Shown piece by piece: positions 42,489-51,209 of a stretch of DNA of 51,209 nucleotides; within the stretch, counting starts at the first letter, position 1, and each line of letters opens with the position of its first letter. The translations under genes were made by a program, and so were the position numbers. The notes under the pieces were generated by a model. That model was not told the DNA's origin. It did not search any database and was given only the letters and a program-made list of their open reading frames with translations. Source of the DNA: Lachnospiraceae bacterium (lineage in GTDB: Bacteria; Bacillota; Clostridia; Lachnospirales; Lachnospiraceae); the NCBI GenBank assembly GCA_017439665.1, contig JAFSIS010000050.1, positions 1 through 51,209 on the forward strand. The letters run 5' to 3'.

Positions 42489-43886
42489 ATGAGTAGTGCG
42501 TCAATCAAGGAAATCGCTTCTTACTATATTGGAAATGTAGGAAGTGACAGTTCCAGAACAGCAGTAGGCACAGGCCAGGATAATTTCTCTCAGGTGTTCC
42601 AGAAGACTAATGCTGCGGGAAGTGGAGATACTTCAGGAGCTAAGACCGGCAGATCGGATGCAGACAGCATTCAGAATCATGCTAATATCCAGAAGAAGAA
42701 CACTCCCGACCGACTGCAGGAAAAACAGCAGGTAGCTGAACAGATGGCAGAGGATGAACGTATGCTGGAAGCAGCTGAAGAAGCCGGTGCACAGATGGTG
42801 GAAGAGGTTGCCAAAACCTTCAACGTAACAGTAGAGGAGGTTGAGACGGTCATGGAGGAACTGGGGCTTGTTCCCATGGATCTTCTAAACGGAGAGAAGC
42901 TGACACAGCTTGTGTTAGGATTAAATCCGGAAGCCGATTACATGACCATCGTCACCAATGAGCAGCTTTTTGCTGATCTTAAAGGCTTGATGAATACTGC
43001 CCAGGATCTGATGAATCAGATGGCTCAGGAATTCCAGATGAGCAATGAGCAGCTGACAGATATGCTTGCTGCATTGCAGGAAGCAGAAGCTTCAGTGGGT
43101 GAGCTGGTTGCTGAGGGTGTTGAAGAGCTGCAGGTTGAAGCTGAAGTAACAGAAGAACCGCAGGTTGATGTAGAGACCGAAGGGCTGTATGGAAAGAGCC
43201 TTAGCAAGGATGCAGATGGACAGACTCAGACGGTGGAAACGGCAGCAAAGCCGGTAGACAATCAGACTGAAAAGAGTCAGAGTGAGGCCGGAGCTGGAAA
43301 CCGGGATCATGCCAAAGGTCAGAATGGCGGAGAATCCTTTGCAGCCAATATGCTGAATCAGTTGAGCCAGGCGGTAGAGAATACTGCCGGAGGTGAAACA
43401 ACAAGCTATGGAGTGAATGGACAGGATATTATCAATCAGATCACGGAACAGATCAAAATTCTCGTAAAGGCAGATACCACAGAGATGGAGCTGCAGTTAA
43501 ATCCTGCCAGCCTGGGAAGTCTGAAGGTGCAGATTGCCAGCAAGTCCGGCGTTTTAACGGCAACCTTTACTACAGAAAATGAAGCAGTAAAGGCGGCTTT
43601 GGAAGGACAGCTTGTCCAACTGAAGGAGAATTTTGAACAGCAGGGACTGAAAGTAGAGTCTGTGGAAGTGAATGTTCAGACCCGTGGCTTTGAACGTGGG
43701 CTGGATCAGCAGGATCGGGAACAGAATGGGTTCCAGGAAGAAAAAAAGAAGTCCGGACGCAGGATCAGCCTGAGTGGTCTGGAGGAAGCCGGTGAAGAGC
43801 TTCCGGAAGAAGAGTTATCTGAAGGCGATAAAATCGTAGCCGATATGATGATTCGAAACGGTAATAGCGTAGATTATACCGTATAA
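42489..43886 (+). CDS. fliK: Flagellar hook-length control protein FliK
   Basis: 465 residues from ATG 42489 (SD AAGGAGG). The N-terminal and middle parts are low-complexity, rich in Glu, Gln, Ala and Asp, as expected for the hook ruler. The C-terminal Flg_hook domain has LQLNPASLGSLKVQIASKSG, then LTATFTTENEAVKAALEGQL and LKENFEQQGLKVESVEVNV. FliK measures the hook and switches export specificity. Upstream in-frame codons belong to the hairpin region. Confidence 0.93.
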   Translation: MSSASIKEIASYYIGNVGSDSSRTAVGTGQDNFSQVFQKTNAAGSGDTSGAKTGRSDADSIQNHANIQKKNTPDRLQEKQQVAEQMAEDERMLEAAEEAGAQMVEEVAKTFNVTVEEVETVMEELGLVPMDLLNGEKLTQLVLGLNPEADYMTIVTNEQLFADLKGLMNTAQDLMNQMAQEFQMSNEQLTDMLAALQEAEASVGELVAEGVEELQVEAEVTEEPQVDVETEGLYGKSLSKDADGQTQTVETAAKPVDNQTEKSQSEAGAGNRDHAKGQNGGESFAANMLNQLSQAVENTAGGETTSYGVNGQDIINQITEQIKILVKADTTEMELQLNPASLGSLKVQIASKSGVLTATFTTENEAVKAALEGQLVQLKENFEQQGLKVESVEVNVQTRGFERGLDQQDREQNGFQEEKKKSGRRISLSGLEEAGEELPEEELSEGDKIVADMMIRNGNSVDYTV

Positions 43887-43915
43887 CGTCTGATAAAGAC
43901 AGAAAGGAGAAACAT

Positions 43916-44845
43916 ATGAGTGTAATTGCACAAGTAAAAGACGGGCAGCTCGTTGAATCTGCAACTACCAGTTCGGATAAGGATAAAAAAGTTAATTCCA
44001 GTCTGGATAAGGATGCATTTTTGCAGCTTCTGGTAGCACAGATGAAGTATCAGGATCCTTTGGAGCCTACCTCCAATACGGAATACATTTCCCAGCTGGC
44101 AACCTTCTCTGAACTGGAAGAAATGCAGAACCTGAACAGTGCCATGACCTTACAGAGAGCATCCCAGCTGGTTGGACAGTATGTGTATATGAAGGTGACC
44201 GATTCCAGCGGCAATACCACCTATCCTGAAGGAACCGTGGATTATGTGGTTTACGAAAATGGAAAAGCCTACCTCGCCATTGAGGAAAATCTTTATTCCA
44301 TTGATGATCTGCAGACTGTGGCAGATGCAACCTATACCATTGCTGTTAAGGCGGCAGAAAGCTTTGTAGAATCCATAAATAAACTGCCTAATTATAAGTA
44401 TGTGAGCAGAAGTGACGGAGAGGCGATTGGTGATGTTGTTATTGCTTATGAAAGCATGACCGATTATGAAAAGAGCTTCTTGAGTGATGAGACCCTTGAA
44501 CTTTATTCTAACTATCTTGCCAAGTATCAGGAGTTGATCGTAACTCCCATCAGTACCTTTATCACCAACGTAGAAGGTATGGATATAGAAAATCTCACTG
44601 CTGAGGATATGACGCAGCTGGAGAGTGTAATCGGTACCTATAAGGACTTTACCGCTTATCAGAGATCTTTGATCGGCTCTGATACCCTGGAGCTTTACGA
44701 TCAGCTTAAGGCAAAATATGAGGAACTGAAGGCGGCAGAGGAAGAAACAGAGACCGGTGCGGAAAGTACGGAGGAAAACAGTACAGAAGCCGTAGAGGAA
44801 ACCGATGCGGGAACACCTGCCGGGGAAGAAGCGGCGACGGAATAG
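43916..44845 (+). CDS. flgD: Flagellar hook capping protein FlgD with unusual helical C-terminal tail
   Basis: 309 residues. The cap hallmark LDKDAFLQLLVAQMKYQDPL and EPTSNTEYISQLATFSELEEM is at 30-70. After the short Tudor-like part (~85-140) the protein carries two ~55-residue repeats, at ~153-208 and ~215-272, which align as AYESMTDYEKSFLSDETLEL and TYKDFTAYQRSLIGSDTLEL. The end (~273-309) is very acidic. Most FlgD proteins end before this. The repeats look like three-helix modules often found in surface proteins of gut Clostridia. They may bind partners on the growing hook. The repeat-bearing tail is in frame with no sign of a frameshift. Confidence 0.9.
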   Translation: MSVIAQVKDGQLVESATTSSDKDKKVNSSLDKDAFLQLLVAQMKYQDPLEPTSNTEYISQLATFSELEEMQNLNSAMTLQRASQLVGQYVYMKVTDSSGNTTYPEGTVDYVVYENGKAYLAIEENLYSIDDLQTVADATYTIAVKAAESFVESINKLPNYKYVSRSDGEAIGDVVIAYESMTDYEKSFLSDETLELYSNYLAKYQELIVTPISTFITNVEGMDIENLTAEDMTQLESVIGTYKDFTAYQRSLIGSDTLELYDQLKAKYEELKAAEEETETGAESTEENSTEAVEETDAGTPAGEEAATE

Positions 44846-44867
44846 GTTAACTTAAGGGGGAAGGCAT

Positions 44868-45269
44868 ATGAATATTCAAAGAAGCCAATTCCTTTCCATA
44901 AATGAGCTGCAGGATCAGTACCTGAATAAACAACCCGTAAAGAATGAGGCACAAACCAATGACAAGGGGTTGACCTTCGAGGCAATCTGGAAGGAAAAAA
45001 CAGGACAGCTGGATGAGGGACTTCGTTTTTCCAAGCATGCGACTAATCGTCTGGCAGACAGGAGTATTACCTTATCCGACAGTCAGCTTGACCGGTTAAC
45101 CGAAGGGACCAGAAAAGCAGGAGAGAAAGGAATCAGGGAATCATTGGTCATGGTGGACCAGCTTGCATTTATCGTCAATGTGCCGAATCAGACGGTGATT
45201 ACGGCCATGGATCAGTCCCAGACCGATGAAAACATTTTTACCAATATTGATGGAGCTGTAATCGTATAG
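44868..45269 (+). CDS. Flagellar operon protein, TIGR02530 family
   Basis: 133 residues. The conserved block LRFSKHATNRLADRSITLSD and ESLVMVDQLAFIVNVPNQTVITAMD identifies this family, found between flgD and flgE in many Firmicutes. Its role in hook assembly is not well defined. SD GGGGGAA. It lies 79 bp before flgE. Confidence 0.9.
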   Translation: MNIQRSQFLSINELQDQYLNKQPVKNEAQTNDKGLTFEAIWKEKTGQLDEGLRFSKHATNRLADRSITLSDSQLDRLTEGTRKAGEKGIRESLVMVDQLAFIVNVPNQTVITAMDQSQTDENIFTNIDGAVIV

Positions 45270-45348
45270 CCGGACCAAAACGGAGGCTTGGATCCCTGAA
45301 CGACAGAAGGGATCATTACAGCGTAAATACTTAGGAGGTCATTTCGTT

Positions 45349-47118
45349 ATGATGAGATCAATGTACTCTGGTGTGGCAGGTTTAAGAACACACCAGACCA
45401 AGATGGACGTTATCGGTAACAATATCGCTAACGTAAATACCGTAGGCTATAAGTCTATGAATGTAACCTTTAATGAATTGATGTACCAGACAACCCAGCA
45501 GGCATCCGGACCCAATGCACAGACCAACCGTGGTGGTGTAAATGCAAGACAGATTGGTCTCGGTGTTAAGATGGGTGCGATCAATACCAACATCAGCCAA
45601 CAGGGAGCTACCCAGACCACCAACAATCCTTTTGACATCCAGATTACCGGTGATGCCTTCTTTATCGTAAACAACGGACAGGAAAACTTCTTTACCAGAG
45701 ATGGTTCCTTCTATGTGGATGCAGCGGGAAACCTGTGTATGACCAGTAACGGTTATCTGGTGCAGGGCTGGCTGCCTGATCCTGATGATCCAAACAGCAT
45801 TTTGCAGACCGATGTAACCAAATTACAGATCATGGCACCGGAAAATCTTACCTATGCACCGGAAGCAACCACCCTGGGCTATGTCAGCGGAATTGTGGAC
45901 AAGAATGATCCTTCCGTAAACAGTACCTCCGGTAAATTGCTGAATCTACAAATTTATGATGCGGCAGGTTACCCTTATACTGCCAAGCTGAAGGTAAAAG
46001 CAACCGATGATGAGGGAATATTCAGTCTGGAGCTGTCCAGCATCAATGATTCCAATAATCTGCCCATCGACCTGGCAGGCTTGACCTTTGGTGCACTTAC
46101 CTCCGTAAACAGGACTACTGAGTTGAATCTGAGTACTGCTTATACGTGGAATGCTGATGAGTTAAAAGATAATGCAACAGGAGATACAGTATGTACTGTT
46201 GCCGATATTAAAGCATATCTTGCGGATGCCACAACGGCCCTGGCAGATCCTGATATTGCAGCAAATCTGCAGAATTTAGCTGAAGCTTATGGATACGACA
46301 GTATTGAGGAACTGGACAACCTGAAGGTTTCCTACGTGGCTAATGCGGATACAGGGGCGAAACAGTATGTCAGCGTGTTAGATGTTTTGGCAGGTACCGA
46401 TGTCAGCGTCACACCGGCGGGTGGAGGAGCTGCGGCTGATCAAAATATCCGTGACATCCTGGGGCTTAACCAGGCTGATTTAAATCTCCCCATCACCTCG
46501 GATGCCGTAGATTTCCAGGGTTATACCGTACAGTACGACCCTACTACCGGTCTCTTTACCGGAATTGACGGTATAAGCGATACCATTACCCTGGAGCTGA
46601 GCAGCCTGACTACACCGCCGGAAACCACCGACGGCCCCAGCCGTTTTGAAGATGTTGTAGTGGATTTCTCTACTTCTACCATGTGGAACAACAGTGGTAC
46701 CTCTACACTCAATGCTACCAACGGTGACGTGGAAGGTTTGGGAAGCGGTAGAAAAAGAGGTCTGATGATCGGCATATCCATCGATACCAGTGGTATGATC
46801 TACGGTACCTACGACAATGGTATGACCAAGCTTCTGGGCCAGATCGCAGTGGCTGAATTTGCCAATGCCTCCGGTCTGCAGAAGGAAGGGGACAACCTCT
46901 ACTCTGATACCTTGAACTCCGGTGAGTTTAACGGAATCGGTGTGGACATTACTGCCAATGGTGGTTATATGAATACCGGTGTTCTGGAAATGAGTAACGT
47001 GGATCTTTCCCAGGAATTTACGGAAATGATCACTACCCAGAGAGGCTTCCAGGCTAACAGCCGTATCATTACCGTATCCGATACCTTATTGGAAGAATTA
47101 GTTAACTTAAAACGTTAA
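45349..47118 (+). CDS. flgE: Flagellar hook protein FlgE
   Basis: 589 residues. The N-terminal D0 motif MYSGVAGLRTHQTKMDVIGN and NNIANVNTVGYKSMNVTFNELM is standard, and the C-terminus (SNVDLSQEFTEMITTQRGFQ and ANSRIITVSDTLLEELVNLKR) closes the D0 coiled coil. It is longer than the ~400-residue enteric FlgE because of an expanded D2/D3 surface region (about 150-490). This forms the universal joint. SD AGGAGG ten bases upstream. The next 25 bp contain a strong hairpin, so transcription probably stops here in part. Confidence 0.96.
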   Translation: MMRSMYSGVAGLRTHQTKMDVIGNNIANVNTVGYKSMNVTFNELMYQTTQQASGPNAQTNRGGVNARQIGLGVKMGAINTNISQQGATQTTNNPFDIQITGDAFFIVNNGQENFFTRDGSFYVDAAGNLCMTSNGYLVQGWLPDPDDPNSILQTDVTKLQIMAPENLTYAPEATTLGYVSGIVDKNDPSVNSTSGKLLNLQIYDAAGYPYTAKLKVKATDDEGIFSLELSSINDSNNLPIDLAGLTFGALTSVNRTTELNLSTAYTWNADELKDNATGDTVCTVADIKAYLADATTALADPDIAANLQNLAEAYGYDSIEELDNLKVSYVANADTGAKQYVSVLDVLAGTDVSVTPAGGGAAADQNIRDILGLNQADLNLPITSDAVDFQGYTVQYDPTTGLFTGIDGISDTITLELSSLTTPPETTDGPSRFEDVVVDFSTSTMWNNSGTSTLNATNGDVEGLGSGRKRGLMIGISIDTSGMIYGTYDNGMTKLLGQIAVAEFANASGLQKEGDNLYSDTLNSGEFNGIGVDITANGGYMNTGVLEMSNVDLSQEFTEMITTQRGFQANSRIITVSDTLLEELVNLKR

Positions 47119-47142
47119 ACTGACAGCTTAAATACTGAGTGT

Positions 47143-47198
47143 ACATCAGCAGCTGCCTAAAGCAGCTGCTGATGTTTTGTCGACAGGTGTCGTTTTTT
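47143..47198 (+). terminator. Two stacked terminator-like hairpins after flgE
   Basis: First hairpin: perfect 14-bp arms 47143-47156 and 47162-47175 with a 5-nt loop, then TTTG. Second: CGAC/GTCG (47181-47192) with a 4-nt loop, followed by six T. Together they likely reduce or stop transcription between flgE and motA. Confidence 0.82.
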
Positions 47199-47210
47199 GC
47201 AAAAAGAAAG

Positions 47211-47239
47211 TAGACAAGAGAAGAAATGTTTAGTAGAAT
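47211..47239 (+). promoter_or_regulatory. Sigma-A-like promoter for motA
   Basis: TAGACA, 17-bp spacer, TAGAAT, right after the two terminator hairpins and ~64 bp before the motA start. Suggests separate expression of the motor half of the locus. Confidence 0.6.
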
Positions 47240-47302
47240 AATAACTAAGGGTTGGAGAAAAAGTGCCCTTATCATTAAACTAAAGAGAAGAGGGTGAGAG
47301 CT

Positions 47303-48097
47303 GTGGATATAGCATCATTAGTGGGAATTATACTCTGTTTTGGAATGGTTATTTTCGGAATTATCACCGGCGGCGGTGTGAGTGCTCTGGGGAATTTTAT
47401 TGATCCCGGCTCTGCATTGATCACAATTGGTGGTAGTTTCTGTGCGGTTCTGGCACAGTATACTATGCCGGAGTTCATTAAGGCGATCAAAAGTTTTACC
47501 CTGATCTTCAAGCTTTCTGAATTTGATCTTCCTGAAGTGATCCGCAAAATCATCGATTTGTCCAACATTGCTCGTAAGGAAGGTCTTTTGGCTTTGGAAG
47601 AAGCTTCTTCGGAGCTGGACGATGAGTTTTTGAAAAAAGGTGTCCTGCTGATTGTGGATGGTACAGATCCGGAACTGGTTCGAGGGATTCTGGAGACGGA
47701 GATGGGAAGCATCGAGAGCCGTCATAAAAGGAACGTGGGGTTCTGGAACGATCTGGCAGGTATGGGTCCTGCCTGGGGTATGATCGGTACCCTGATTGGT
47801 CTGATCAACATGTTGAAGGATTTGAATGACCCTACGACTATCGGACCGGCTATGGCGCTTGCGTTGATTACTACTTTATATGGTTCCATGCTGGCCAACT
47901 GGATCGCCACTCCTATAGCAGGCAAGCTGAACTCCAAGAACAGCACAGAAATGGTGATCAAAGAGGTGATGATTGAGGGTCTTCTGTCTATCCAGGCAGG
48001 AGAGAATCCCCGTGTAATAGAGGAGAAGCTGAAATCCTTCCTGTCTCCACTGGAAAAGGAAGAGATGGAGGGAGCTGGGGGTGAAGTAGATGTCTAA
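47303..48097 (+). CDS. motA: Flagellar stator proton/sodium channel subunit MotA
   Basis: 264 residues from GTG 47303, eight bases after AGAGGG; GTG 47294 is too close to the SD. Four membrane helices are visible. The conserved channel motif is PAWGMIGTLIGLINML near 169-184, with charged residues in the cytosolic loop (~90-150). It forms the stator with MotB. The end overlaps motB by eight bases. Normally flbD/swrD lies between flgE and motA; it is absent here. Confidence 0.95.
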   Translation: MDIASLVGIILCFGMVIFGIITGGGVSALGNFIDPGSALITIGGSFCAVLAQYTMPEFIKAIKSFTLIFKLSEFDLPEVIRKIIDLSNIARKEGLLALEEASSELDDEFLKKGVLLIVDGTDPELVRGILETEMGSIESRHKRNVGFWNDLAGMGPAWGMIGTLIGLINMLKDLNDPTTIGPAMALALITTLYGSMLANWIATPIAGKLNSKNSTEMVIKEVMIEGLLSIQAGENPRVIEEKLKSFLSPLEKEEMEGAGGEVDV

Positions 48098-48896
48098 GAG
48101 GCGGAGTCAGGAACTGCCGAAACCTTCCAAGGAATGGATGAATACCTTCGCTGACCTGATGAATCTTTTGCTTTGCTTTTTTGTTTTGCTTTTTTCCATG
48201 TCCACTGTGGATGCGCAGAAGTTTGAGCTGATCGCGGCCTCCTTTTCTGAGACCTTCAGCATTTTCACTGCCGGCTCAACGGCCATTGGAGATGGTGTAC
48301 TGATTAGCAATGGTGTAAGTCAGCTGAATAATCTCGATAAATACATATACAGTATGGGGAAGACGGCTGAGAATGACGAGCTTTCTGATCAGTTGGATGA
48401 AATTCAGCAGATCCTGGAAGAAGAGATGCTTTCCCGATCAGAACAGCTTGCAGAAAAAATCCAGGAGGCTCTGGAAGAAAATCAAATGGAAAATGATGTT
48501 GAGGTAGATTTTACTTCTCAATATGTTCAGCTTACATTGAAGGGAGCGATACTTTTCGACTCCGGAAGTGCTTCTTTGAAAGAAGAGGCTATGCCTACGG
48601 TTGAGAAGGTTGCCCTTATTCTGGAAAGATATGCTGAGAATACTATTGAGATTGAAGGACACACAGATAATGTACCGATCAGCACCAGTCGTTTTGCGAA
48701 CAACAATGAGCTGAGCAGTGCAAGAGCATTGTCTATGTTTGATTATCTGGTTGAAAACACTTCTTTGCAGCCGGCACAGATCAAACATTCCGGCCGGGGA
48801 GAGTATATGCCTATAGCGGATAACTCTACACCGGAGGGGAGAGCAAAAAACCGACGGATCGAGATTAGAATCTACAACGATTTAAGCGGGGAATAA
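48090..48896 (+). CDS. motB: Flagellar stator subunit MotB
   Basis: 268 residues. The membrane helix (~18-40) contains the critical ion-carrying Asp in FADLMNLLLCFFVLLFSMS. The C-terminal OmpA-like peptidoglycan-binding domain has FDSGSASLKEEAMP, then IEIEGHTDNVPI and RAKNRRIEIRI. It anchors the stator to the wall. The start overlaps motA by eight bases, and SD GGGGGTG lies inside motA. Confidence 0.96.
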   Translation: MSKRRSQELPKPSKEWMNTFADLMNLLLCFFVLLFSMSTVDAQKFELIAASFSETFSIFTAGSTAIGDGVLISNGVSQLNNLDKYIYSMGKTAENDELSDQLDEIQQILEEEMLSRSEQLAEKIQEALEENQMENDVEVDFTSQYVQLTLKGAILFDSGSASLKEEAMPTVEKVALILERYAENTIEIEGHTDNVPISTSRFANNNELSSARALSMFDYLVENTSLQPAQIKHSGRGEYMPIADNSTPEGRAKNRRIEIRIYNDLSGE

Positions 48897-48908
48897 AGGA
48901 GAATACGA

Positions 48909-49433
48909 ATGAAAAAGAACATGATATCCATTCTGATTTTGGCTTTGTTGGTCGTTAACATTGTCTTGACGGCAATCATGATGTTTTCCGTGGTGGGTAC
49001 AGCCAGAAAGACATCAGCCCTGATTGATGATATTACATCGGCGATCAATCTTGAACTGGATAACCAGAGAGGGACCTCGACAGAAGCTACTGTGATTGAT
49101 GTTCCTATTGAAAACATTGAGGTTTACAAGATTGAAGAGGAGCTGACAATTCCTCTTACCATCGGTGCGGACGGCAAGAGCCACTACTTTCTCGTAGGCG
49201 TTGCCCTTTCCCTGAATACGAAGGACAGCGACTATAAGAAATTGAAGGATACTATTGCTGACAGAGAAGAGTTAATTAAAGGTGAGATCATCAGTGTAAT
49301 CGGAAGTTATACTGTCGAAGAACTGCAAGAGGGAACGGATGGTGCCCGTATGGAAGTTTTAAGTAGAATACAGAAACTTTTTGGTTCTGAATTTATTTTC
49401 AATGTTACCTTTACCAAAAGCTTACCGCAGTAA
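48909..49433 (+). CDS. fliL: Flagellar basal body-associated protein FliL
   Basis: 174 residues. One N-terminal membrane helix (~5-30). The extracellular FliL domain has PLTIGADGKSHYFLVGVALSL and DREELIKGEIISVIGSYTVEEL. FliL supports stator assembly near the motor. SD AAAGGAGAA before the ATG; 12 bp after motB. Confidence 0.92.
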   Translation: MKKNMISILILALLVVNIVLTAIMMFSVVGTARKTSALIDDITSAINLELDNQRGTSTEATVIDVPIENIEVYKIEEELTIPLTIGADGKSHYFLVGVALSLNTKDSDYKKLKDTIADREELIKGEIISVIGSYTVEELQEGTDGARMEVLSRIQKLFGSEFIFNVTFTKSLPQ

Positions 49434-49474
49434 TGATTAAGAAAAAGACAGTATTAGACAGGAGGTGAGCCTGC

Positions 49475-50455
49475 TTGGGAGAGATATTATCTCAAAGTGA
49501 GATAGATAATTTGCTGAAGGCCATGAGTACCGGTGAACTCGACACGGATAAGATTGCGCATCAGGATGAAAAACAGGTAAAGAACTATGATTTTGCCCGG
49601 CCTGCCAAGTTTTCCAAGGAACATTTGAGAACACTGGAATTTATCTTCGAACATTACGGGAGATTATTATCCACCACATTGCCGGTTTATGTCAGAAAAC
49701 ATGTTCAGGTATCGGTTGTAAGCTCGGAAACAGTAGTATTCTCTGAATTTTCCAATGCTTTGATCAATCCGGTAATTCTGGGAGTTGTAAACTTTAATCC
49801 GTTGCCCGGTACGGTGATCATTGATCTGGCATCCAATCTTGGATTTGCCATGATTGACAGAATGCTGGGCGGCCAGGGAGTTCCTTTAAAAAAGGGACGG
49901 GATTTTTCAGAAATTGAATTGACGATTATTGAAAAGATAATCACCATATGTATGCAGCTGATGCGAGAACCCTGGAAGAGTGTAGTAGAGATAGATCCTT
50001 TTCTGGAGAAGGTGGAGACTAATCCACAGTTTGCCCAGCTTATTTCGCCGACAGACATGATTGCTATCGTCACTCTCAATATTAAAATCGGGGATGTGGA
50101 AGGCTTGATGAATATGTGTCTGCCATACTTCACTTTGGAGGATGTAATCGATAAGCTGAATACGAAGTACTGGTTTTCTACGATTAAGGATTCTTCTGAA
50201 GAAGACTTCCAGCAGTATGTGGAGATGATGATACGAAAAGTTGATGTACCTGTTAAAGTGCAGCTTGGAACGAATACCATTACGGTAAATGATTTCAGCA
50301 ATCTTCAGTGTGGTGATATAATCAGACTGGACACCAAAACGGATTCAGAGTTATCTGTATACGTAGGAAATATAAAGAAATTTACAGCCTTGCCAGGAAC
50401 CAGTGATGACAAGTATGCGGTTCGTGTTACGTCTGTAATTAGAGAGGAGGAATAA
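49475..50455 (+). CDS. fliM: Flagellar motor switch protein FliM
   Basis: 326 residues. The TTG start at 49475 has AGGAGGTG ten bases upstream and puts the CheY-binding peptide LSQSEIDNLLKAM at the N-terminus. The middle domain resembles CheC (MIDRMLGGQGVPLKKGRDFSEIE), and the C-terminal SpoA domain has PVKVQLGTNTITVNDFSNLQ and GDIIRLDTK. It is part of the C ring and binds CheY-P to reverse or switch rotation. Followed 4 bp later by fliY. Confidence 0.96.
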   Translation: MGEILSQSEIDNLLKAMSTGELDTDKIAHQDEKQVKNYDFARPAKFSKEHLRTLEFIFEHYGRLLSTTLPVYVRKHVQVSVVSSETVVFSEFSNALINPVILGVVNFNPLPGTVIIDLASNLGFAMIDRMLGGQGVPLKKGRDFSEIELTIIEKIITICMQLMREPWKSVVEIDPFLEKVETNPQFAQLISPTDMIAIVTLNIKIGDVEGLMNMCLPYFTLEDVIDKLNTKYWFSTIKDSSEEDFQQYVEMMIRKVDVPVKVQLGTNTITVNDFSNLQCGDIIRLDTKTDSELSVYVGNIKKFTALPGTSDDKYAVRVTSVIREEE

Positions 50456-50459
50456 ACGC

Positions 50460-51209
50460 ATGGATGGAATGTTATCTCAGGACGAAATCAATGCCCTGTT
50501 AAGCGGCGACCCGATGGGTGATACTTCCGAAGAAGTGGCTCAGGATAATACAGCACCTGCAGGAGAAGAATTATTGACTGAGGCTGAACAGGATGCCATT
50601 GGTGAAGTCGCCAATATCAGTATGGGTACCTCCGCAACCACGCTTTATTCACTGGTTAATCGAAAAGTAGATATCACAACTCCGGTTGTAAAGCTTGCTG
50701 TATGGCAGGATGTCCTGGATTATTATGAAAAGCCTTGTGTATTTATTCAGATTAAATATACTACAGGCCTGGACGGGCATAATATTCTGATTTTAAAAGA
50801 ACATGATGTAAAGGTTATCGCTGATCTGATGATGGGTGGTGACGGTACAAATACAGAAGGGGAATTGGGTGAGCTGCATTTAAGTGCCATTTCTGAGGCG
50901 ATGAATCAGATGATGGGTTCAGCGGCCACCAGTCTTTCTCAGATGCTGGGGACCACCATCGATATCAGTCCCCCGGAAGCTTCTCTTCTGGATTTGCTTG
51001 ACTTTAAACAGGGAGAAGAGATCTCTCCCTTCCTTGGCGGAACCTTTGTAAAGATTGCTTTCAGAATGCAGATCGGAGATCTGGTTGACAGCAATATCCT
51101 ACAGCTTTATCCTATTGATTTTGCCAAGAAACTGGTAGACACCTTCATTGAAGGAATGAGTGGAGGTGGTGGATCTGCAGCAGCTCCGGCTCCGGCAGCT
51201 GCTCCTGAG
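50460..51209 (+). CDS. fliY: Flagellar motor switch phosphatase FliY (FliN family), truncated by the window edge
   Basis: At least 250 residues; the frame runs off the right edge in an Ala/Pro-rich linker. The N-terminal peptide MLSQDEINALLSGD mirrors the FliM CheY-binding peptide. Two CheC-type phosphatase helices follow: LTEAEQDAIGEVANISMGT (~40-58) and LSAISEAMNQMMGSAATSL (~141-159), with the paired Glu/Asn residues. FliY dephosphorylates CheY-P at the switch. The C-terminal SpoA/FliN domain is expected beyond the window. ATG 50460 lies four bases after the fliM stop. Confidence 0.93.
   Translation, partial: MDGMLSQDEINALLSGDPMGDTSEEVAQDNTAPAGEELLTEAEQDAIGEVANISMGTSATTLYSLVNRKVDITTPVVKLAVWQDVLDYYEKPCVFIQIKYTTGLDGHNILILKEHDVKVIADLMMGGDGTNTEGELGELHLSAISEAMNQMMGSAATSLSQMLGTTIDISPPEASLLDLLDFKQGEEISPFLGGTFVKIAFRMQIGDLVDSNILQLYPIDFAKKLVDTFIEGMSGGGGSAAAPAPAAAPE

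Overview
The window comes from a motile, low-GC Gram-positive anaerobe, most likely a member of the Lachnospiraceae (Clostridia). The evidence is the gene order topA, codY, then a long flagellar operon starting with flgB, strong Shine-Dalgarno (SD) sequences, sigma-A-type promoters, a TrpR-like YerC regulator, and Rpn, ORF6N and WYL accessory genes of the kind common in that family. The genus cannot be fixed from the sequence. Almost every gene is on the + strand; only a trigger-factor-like foldase and yerC are on the - strand.

Layout. 1-703: eleven tandem copies of a ~64-bp non-coding repeat. 728-2914: an rRNA cytosine methyltransferase and a DUF434 protein, closed by a strong terminator. 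3050-9899: an accessory cluster with an ECF sigma factor, a frameshifted DUF4367 protein (probably its partner), a membrane protein with Asp-box repeats, two RCC1-repeat proteins (one lipoprotein, one membrane-anchored), a PsbP-like lipoprotein and an ORF6N remnant, ending in a bidirectional terminator. This cluster is the best candidate for an undescribed system. 9913-24559: mostly housekeeping genes: a membrane FKBP/trigger-factor-like foldase, an ABC exporter, a beta-CASP nuclease, thyA and folA (the dTMP/folate pair), yerC, a DUF1836 regulator with an operator-like palindrome in an almost leaderless promoter, an NMT1/THI5-like binding lipoprotein, an SPFH/zinc-ribbon protein coupled to pcrA, a small acidic membrane protein, and a uracil-5 RNA methyltransferase behind a run of RNA hairpins. 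24647-26679: a graveyard of broken accessory genes (AlbA_2, Rpn nuclease, ORF6N, GyrI-like) around an intact WYL regulator. 26736-31267: a small membrane protein, an acyltransferase, and a three-gene ABC importer of the tryptophan/ABC_sub_bind class. 31283-31463: a fold-back element. 31670-34703: topA and codY, with a CodY-box-like palindrome at the codY promoter.

From 34863 to the window edge lies the flagellar locus: flgB, flgC, fliE, fliF, fliG, fliH, fliI, fliJ, ylxF/motE-like, fliK, flgD, a TIGR02530 protein and flgE. Two stacked terminator-like hairpins and a new promoter follow, then motA, motB, fliL, fliM and a truncated fliY. The products are the rod, MS ring, switch, export ATPase, hook and stator. 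Having codY directly upstream suggests that nutrient status and motility are linked, but the sequence alone does not prove it.

Gene calls rest on motif recognition and reading-frame inspection. No database search was possible, and family names reflect recognised sequence signatures.
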